In this document: positions 31,416 through 36,375 of the stretch, in pieces
Numbering within the stretch: position 1 is the stretch's first letter
Layout of the letters: the number at the start of each line of letters is the position of its first letter
Source: Lachnospiraceae bacterium
GTDB taxonomy: Bacteria > Bacillota > Clostridia > Lachnospirales > Lachnospiraceae
Direction: 5' to 3'
Length of the DNA stretch: 36,375 bases
Assembly (NCBI GenBank): GCA_015056885.1
Contig: SVFL01000029.1
Location: forward strand, 1-36,375
Notes under the pieces: model-generated
Told to the model about the DNA's origin: nothing
What the model saw: only the letters and a program-made list of their open reading frames with translations
Database searches by the model: none
Translations under genes and position numbers: made by a program

Positions 31416-34400
31416 TTATCTCCACCACCAGCTAAACACCTTGGACTTAATCTTAAACTTAATCTCCCTGGTGCCGCCGTAGTTGCCCACGCCTTTGACA
31501 ACCACTGTTGCTGTGCCCTTTTTAACGTTATTGCTGTAACTTACTATTTCGTAATCGGTGGGAGCCAGAGTGGTCTTGCCCACCGTCAAGGTAATGTCAG
31601 ACTTGCCGGGCTCGATGGCCTTGCCGGTATAAATCTGTGCAGCAATCTTGCCCTTTGCCTTAGTGATGTCAGCTTGTACAATGCGGTAAGTACAGCTGAT
31701 TTCACTGGTGTAATTGCCCATACCCTTGGCGGTTACCGTTACGGAGGTGCCTGCGGGAAGGATGTCGGAGGCTTGAATCACAGAGCCTGCGCTACGGATA
31801 GTGCCGTCTGCCAGCTTAGTATCTGTAGTGTAGGTATATACTGCATTTTTCTCGTAATCCTTGCCTGCGGCAAGTTTCTTGCCATTTACATCCTTAATTA
31901 TGGGAATAGATAGGCACTTTCCTGCCTTGCTCTGATATACCTTGTCAGGAGCGGTCATATTTAGCAAACTAATATCCTGGGTCGTGATATAGAAATTCAG
32001 CTCCAAACTACCACTGTAATTACCCTTACCTGATATAATCACAGTGGGCATTTTCGCGGTATCACTTCCATCGTAAACCTCTTTATTGTTCTTATAGGTC
32101 AGCTTATAATCCACATTCTTTTTCAGGTTTTTGCCAAAGCAGGTTACCTTGGGCTCCATGGTAGTGCCACCCTTCATATAACCAATGGAAGGAGAATATT
32201 TCACCGTTACAGCCTTAGCGCTGTCCGCTTTGATATCATAACCGGTAATCCGGAAAGTTTTCTTGATGCTGCCGGAATATCCGTTGATACCCTCAAAAGT
32301 AATGGTTGCTGTTCCTACATTAGTATTGTTCTTGTAAGTTGCAGTATAATCATAACCCTCCCTCAAAATGACGGAAGAATTATCCTTTAACTTCAATTCA
32401 TAGGGCACTGCAATTGCCTTGCCTGTATACGCCACGGACTCCGGCATCAGGGTCACCTCTGTCTGACTAAGGGGTGTTCCCTTGATTTTAAAGGTCACCT
32501 TCTTTTCGCCGCTGTAGCTGCCCATACCTTTTAAAATCATGGTTGCCGTTCCTGCAACTACGTTATTGCGGTAACTTACGGTATAATCAACGTCCTTGGT
32601 CAGCACCGCGGAACCATATTTCACCGTCACTTCCGGGGTAATCTCTTTGCCGGTGTAGGTCTGAGCCGGAATAGAGGAAACCTTGGCCTTGCTCATCACA
32701 TTGCCGCCGGTAAGATAGAACTGAACTGTACGCTCCCCATGGAAATTTCCTTTACCCACAATACGAACCGCATACACACCATCATTCTGGTACGCTCCTG
32801 CTCCGGTGTCAGGATATTCCACGGTAAAATCCTTGTCCTTCTTAAGCTTCTTGCCCTTCCAGCTCACCACAGGAATAGGCTTCTGAACTTTTCCGTTGGT
32901 TGCAAGGGAAACATTGTCTGCTTCTACCTCTGCATCCGCAAGGTTCTTGGGAGAAATGGTAAAAGTAGCCGTTTCCTTGCCGGTGTAGTTGCCCTTACCG
33001 CTTACCGTGACGGTAGGCGCCTTGACGCTGCTCTTGTCTCCGGCATTCTTGTTATTCTTATAAGAAACTTTATAATCTGTACCCTCTGTCAACTTTGTTG
33101 CATAATGATAAACTTCAACTTGGGGCTTGATAGCACTTCCGGTGTACTTCTGCGCCGGAATCTCCACAATCCAAAGGCCCTCATGATACTCCATCCAGCC
33201 TGCATACAGAGTGATGTTGCCATTTACCACATCATTCTCCATATCCCAAGAAATGGTACATTCTGCATCCTTGTACCATCCGGTGAAAGCATAGCCGGAT
33301 TTGGTGGGCGCCTCGACTTCAAGAATATTATCCCTGCCATACTCCTGAGGAGCAATACTGCTGCCACCCTTCGTATCAAAGGTCACTACATAACTGGTTA
33401 CTTGAACAGTGCAGGTTGCCGAAACCTGAGGATTCTGCTTCAAAGCCGCGGTTATCGTGGTACTGCCTGTACCCACAGCGGTTACAACACCATTCTCATC
33501 AACTGTCGCAACCTGAGGATTGGCACTGGTCCATAGTAGCTCCTTGCTAGCATTGGCATCTGCCGGAGTGAAACTTACTTCCAAAGTACAGGTTTCATTT
33601 TTAAATAAGGTTTTATCTGCTAAATTAAGGGTAATGCTCTCAAAGGGCTTTACTACTGTTACCTTACAGGTAGCGGTCTTGCCACCACACTCTGCAGTGA
33701 TTGTGGTGGTGCCTGCTGCCACACCGGTAATCACACCGTCAGAAACGGTTGCGATAGAAGGGTTGGCAGAAATCCAAGTGATGGGAGGGTGGTAGCCCTC
33801 AGGTGTTACAGTTGCCTCGAGAGTTTTGGTCTGGCCAAAACCAACTTCCGTTTCAGACTCGGAGAGAGTGATGGCGGTGATTTCTATGGGTTCGAATTCG
33901 CAGATGTAGCCCATACCGGAAGCATCTGATGCAACATCATTCCATTTACCTACAAACTCATCCGAATAGAATCGAGAGTATATCTGATACACATCCTCTA
34001 CAGTTGTTTCATTTCCACCATTCGGTTCCCCTGAATACCAGTTTGTATAGTCAAAGTTCTCTCCTGTCACCCATTTTGACACACTATTCTCTGTTAATCC
34101 ACCAATAAAATATCCATAACTTGTTGATTCTGTCGGAAGCATACTTTCAATTGCTTGTTGTTCCTCTGCAGAGGTTATCGTTACTAAGTGACCGCCCAAA
34201 GCCTCGCACGCTTCTTTGGCCTCGTACCAAGTCATCCTATCATCTATAAACTGATAAGTATGGCCATCATGCGTTTCTTCTACAACTGCAACGCTTTGGT
34301 TTTGAAGATCACAAGTAAGCCCCTTTATGATATAATTACCTGCCGTATCAAACGCATATATATGAGTTGTATACAAACCACGTTCAAAATTATGATCTAT

Positions 34401-36020
34401 ATCCTTTACCCGAAACGTATACACATTTCCATTTGCAGTACCGGATGCCGTTGGATTTTCATTCCAATCTGACAGTAAGTCATCCTGATTATTATGCTCT
34501 GTCCATGTAGGGAATTGTACTCTGTCTACTCCTATATTATCTGTTACTGTACACTCAACCGTATATCCACCACCATCAACACTTGTTATCTTTGCATCTG
34601 AAATAACTGGTGGAATCGTATCTACATATGGTTCAACAGACCAAACAGAAGCTGTATTACCTACTGCATCATAAGCATAAATGTGTGTATAATATGTACC
34701 GCCTACATTGTCAAATTCACTTATACTTACTCTCTTTGAATAAGACCCATCCTCGTTTAGGCTACCATCATACCAAATCCAATCCGTATCACCTTGGTCA
34801 GCTCGCCTTGTAGGAAAACGTATCATACTAATTCCCACATCATCTGTTGCAGTAGCTGTTACCGTATATCCCGTTGCGTCAAGATCCGTTACCACGACAT
34901 TAGTAATTGAAGGTGGCGTAGTGTCTCTATTCGGATTATTCATAGTATTGTCATATGTGGCAATACTCGGTTCCGCCTGAGCACCATATGTATCTCGAGC
35001 ATATACATGAATCACATATACACCATACTCATTATTATGGTCTGCCACATTGACTCGATAAGAATAAACATTGTTACCCTCTGCGGTTCCAGTAGGCCAT
35101 ATACTGGCAAGATCATCTTGACCATTTGCCTCTGTCCACACAGGAAAATATACTGCACCAACGCCTTCATCATCTGTTACGGTACAGGTTACTGTAAAAC
35201 CGGTAGAGTCTGCATCCTTTACCCTAATATTGGAAATCTCGGGAACCGATGCATCCGGCTGATAATTGGCAAGACGCGTTGCAGCAAAATTTAATCCAGC
35301 ATAACGACTATAGGTATAACTCCACACATGTATACTTACACCACATTTTAAATCCCAATTGCAATCTAAGACCTTTAATCCATTTTCCTCATACCCTAAA
35401 AACATTGCTGAATGCCATGTATCATCAACATTTTTACAGCATACGATATCTCCAATTTGCAAGTTACACGCCCTTAAATTCGCTTCATTGAACGGCTTCG
35501 CTTGTTCAATTTTTACAATGTTAGCATCCCCCAACAAACTATCAGATATAGAATTCTTACCCACATACCATAATGCAAAACATGCAAAACCAACACAACT
35601 ACATCCCCGTGTCATATACCCTGAATTAGGTGCAAAATGTTGTGGCAACTGATAGCCGCTATTTAGAGTATATCCAAAAGTATTTTTAAACCAGTCCCCC
35701 CCTTCTCCAGTAACAATATTTGAAACACCACATCTAGTGGAATCCCCAGAGTCTGTACATGGCTCTCCGTTTACAGTAAAATACATACCGCCATGGCCTG
35801 TAGATAAATCCTCATTACATCCCAACTTCACAGCTAATTCCTTAACTCTGGCAGTCATGTCCGCCTGGGTTAAAACCGTGGACGCTTCCACCTTCTCCAT
35901 AGGAAACACCGGTATCATTCCTACAACCAGAGCCACACATAAAACCAAACCCCATACCCGTTTACCTAACTGCCGCCTTACCGACTGTCTCCTTTTCTCT
36001 TGTTGTACCATTTTCTTCAT
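31416..36020 (-). CDS. Giant secreted protein: cysteine peptidase, C-type lectin and Ig-like repeats
   Basis: This 1534-residue exported protein starts MKKMVQQ with a long basic signal peptide (helix about residues 25-45, cleavage near VEAS). Residues about 65-250 resemble an NlpC/P60- or CHAP-like amidase/peptidase, with Cys142 in SCVGFACFALW and His near residue 200 in TWHSAMFLGYE. About 258-570 are three GBS_Bsp-like repeats. About 578-708 are a C-type lectin domain with GEPNGGN (EPN) and GKWND (WND) motifs, which elsewhere bind Ca2+ and mannose-type sugars. Two BIG2 domains (712-877), one InlB-type repeat (FTGWYKDAECT, 878-947) and about seven repeats of the form YTG, DY, VSYxNN, GNYxG follow. 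No LPXTG motif or membrane anchor is visible; the end is SWWWR. AAGGAG lies 8 nt before the ATG at 36020. Adhesion or peptidoglycan remodelling is inferred. Confidence 0.9.
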   Translation of the reverse strand: MKKMVQQEKRRQSVRRQLGKRVWGLVLCVALVVGMIPVFPMEKVEASTVLTQADMTARVKELAVKLGCNEDLSTGHGGMYFTVNGEPCTDSGDSTRCGVSNIVTGEGGDWFKNTFGYTLNSGYQLPQHFAPNSGYMTRGCSCVGFACFALWYVGKNSISDSLLGDANIVKIEQAKPFNEANLRACNLQIGDIVCCKNVDDTWHSAMFLGYEENGLKVLDCNWDLKCGVSIHVWSYTYSRYAGLNFAATRLANYQPDASVPEISNIRVKDADSTGFTVTCTVTDDEGVGAVYFPVWTEANGQDDLASIWPTGTAEGNNVYSYRVNVADHNNEYGVYVIHVYARDTYGAQAEPSIATYDNTMNNPNRDTTPPSITNVVVTDLDATGYTVTATATDDVGISMIRFPTRRADQGDTDWIWYDGSLNEDGSYSKRVSISEFDNVGGTYYTHIYAYDAVGNTASVWSVEPYVDTIPPVISDAKITSVDGGGYTVECTVTDNIGVDRVQFPTWTEHNNQDDLLSDWNENPTASGTANGNVYTFRVKDIDHNFERGLYTTHIYAFDTAGNYIIKGLTCDLQNQSVAVVEETHDGHTYQFIDDRMTWYEAKEACEALGGHLVTITSAEEQQAIESMLPTESTSYGYFIGGLTENSVSKWVTGENFDYTNWYSGEPNGGNETTVEDVYQIYSRFYSDEFVGKWNDVASDASGMGYICEFEPIEITAITLSESETEVGFGQTKTLEATVTPEGYHPPITWISANPSIATVSDGVITGVAAGTTTITAECGGKTATCKVTVVKPFESITLNLADKTLFKNETCTLEVSFTPADANASKELLWTSANPQVATVDENGVVTAVGTGSTTITAALKQNPQVSATCTVQVTSYVVTFDTKGGSSIAPQEYGRDNILEVEAPTKSGYAFTGWYKDAECTISWDMENDVVNGNITLYAGWMEYHEGLWIVEIPAQKYTGSAIKPQVEVYHYATKLTEGTDYKVSYKNNKNAGDKSSVKAPTVTVSGKGNYTGKETATFTISPKNLADAEVEADNVSLATNGKVQKPIPVVSWKGKKLKKDKDFTVEYPDTGAGAYQNDGVYAVRIVGKGNFHGERTVQFYLTGGNVMSKAKVSSIPAQTYTGKEITPEVTVKYGSAVLTKDVDYTVSYRNNVVAGTATMILKGMGSYSGEKKVTFKIKGTPLSQTEVTLMPESVAYTGKAIAVPYELKLKDNSSVILREGYDYTATYKNNTNVGTATITFEGINGYSGSIKKTFRITGYDIKADSAKAVTVKYSPSIGYMKGGTTMEPKVTCFGKNLKKNVDYKLTYKNNKEVYDGSDTAKMPTVIISGKGNYSGSLELNFYITTQDISLLNMTAPDKVYQSKAGKCLSIPIIKDVNGKKLAAGKDYEKNAVYTYTTDTKLADGTIRSAGSVIQASDILPAGTSVTVTAKGMGNYTSEISCTYRIVQADITKAKGKIAAQIYTGKAIEPGKSDITLTVGKTTLAPTDYEIVSYSNNVKKGTATVVVKGVGNYGGTREIKFKIKSKVFSWWWR

Positions 36021-36375
36021 CTGTACTGCTCCTTCCACTACCTCACCCGGCACTCCTTTGCCCTTAGTAGTAACTATTAATTTCTGCATACCTAAAATCT
36101 ACAATCACGCCTTTTAATATTTATAGTATACATTTCCCTTTTTTAAATATCAATAGTCTTCCGTCATATCCTTCACTATTTATAGTGTAATTTTCACAAA
36201 ACAAACCCTATTTACATACTCCCCTCAAGAGTATTTTCAAAATCTCTCCCCCCTCGTATAATATTTTTTAGATACATAAATGTACCTTGATAACTTAATT
36301 TATTTTGTTCAATAGGCTTAGTTAAGCCCATGATATAATTGTCCTAGTGTCAATCAGGTAATAGTTCTTTCTCCC
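36021..36375. other. Right-end intergenic region with palindromes
   Basis: No gene is supported. The region holds the promoter and roughly 100-nt leader of the giant gene. Upstream it holds the palindrome CACTAT-TT-ATAGTG (about 36173-36186) and a TACTC/GAGTA inverted pair (about 36217-36233). Near the edge, GGCTTA-GT-TAAGCC is followed by TATAAT, which may belong to a plus-strand gene beyond the window. I see no match to a c-di-GMP riboswitch. Confidence 0.5.
36125..36153 (-). promoter_or_regulatory. Promoter of the giant surface-protein gene
   Basis: On the minus strand TTGATA (36148-36153), a 17-nt spacer and TATACT (36125-36130) give a strong promoter. The leader is about 98 nt. The palindrome CACTATTTATAGTG lies some 20-30 bp upstream of the -35 box and could be an operator. 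Confidence 0.75.

Noticed and set aside
36021..36120. c-di-GMP riboswitch in the giant gene's leader
   Set aside because: Large clostridial adhesins can be controlled this way, but the leader lacks the conserved class I core segments; a short GGCA...GCC pair is not enough.

Overview
The window looks like a chromosome segment from an anaerobic, probably motile gut or rumen Clostridium relative, most likely a Lachnospiraceae member. This is inferred from gene content: PerR with reverse rubrerythrins, a cytoplasmic chemoreceptor, LuxS, BspA-type LRR and GH5 lipoproteins, a Rpn-family nuclease and a giant surface protein with bacterial Ig-like repeats. Strong AGGAGG ribosome sites, sigma-A-like promoters and compact bidirectional terminators point the same way. 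There is no rRNA, CRISPR array, insertion sequence or prophage. Most of the window is ordinary core or near-core genome.

Layout. 1-1561: an iolB-like gene standing alone between two intergenic regions that carry the same family of short inverted motifs. 1519-3209: tRNA-Pro(CGG) and a soluble zinc-binding (CZB) chemoreceptor, each with a clear promoter and terminator. 3224-7815 (minus): an unknown lipoprotein, then (reading leftward from 7815) the run rsmF-like, rluA-like, AI-2E-type permease. 7842-9279: a GH5 lipoprotein whose promoter appears to share its palindromic -35 box with the divergent rsmF promoter. 9301-12417 (minus): an SDR oxidoreductase and a histidine kinase/response regulator pair.

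12537-15316 is an oxidative-stress block: perR with a palindromic operator at its start site, a reverse rubrerythrin, a terminator, a ten-copy 27-bp GC-rich tandem array, a flavin reductase-rubredoxin-rubrerythrin fusion, and a small HTH gene. The two rubrerythrin domains are nearly identical, so the block looks like a local duplication. 15370-16461 is a BspA-like LRR lipoprotein (minus). 16546-21574 is a six-gene MoxR/DUF58/VWA/VWA/TPR operon with overlapping starts and stops, resembling Bat aerotolerance operons. 21603-23547 holds a small unknown protein and luxS-mtnN (the S-adenosylhomocysteine recycling pair that yields AI-2).

23546-31044 holds small regulators and unknowns, GtrA, a D-2-hydroxyacid dehydrogenase, a zinc-ribbon membrane protein coupled to a TPM-domain protein, pgi and a Rpn-family PD-(D/E)XK nuclease. 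31347-36375 is dominated by one minus-strand gene of 1534 codons. It encodes a secreted protein with an NlpC/P60-like cysteine peptidase, GBS_Bsp-like repeats, a C-type lectin domain, two BIG2 domains, an InlB-type repeat and about seven 'YTG...GNYxG' repeats.

The points most worth a second look are the 27-bp array in front of the rubrerythrin fusion, the fusion itself, the inverted-motif family flanking iolB, the shared -35 promoter pair, the giant lectin/peptidase protein with no visible anchor, and the zinc-ribbon/TPM pair. I do not see a clearly new defence or mobile system. All family calls are by eye.
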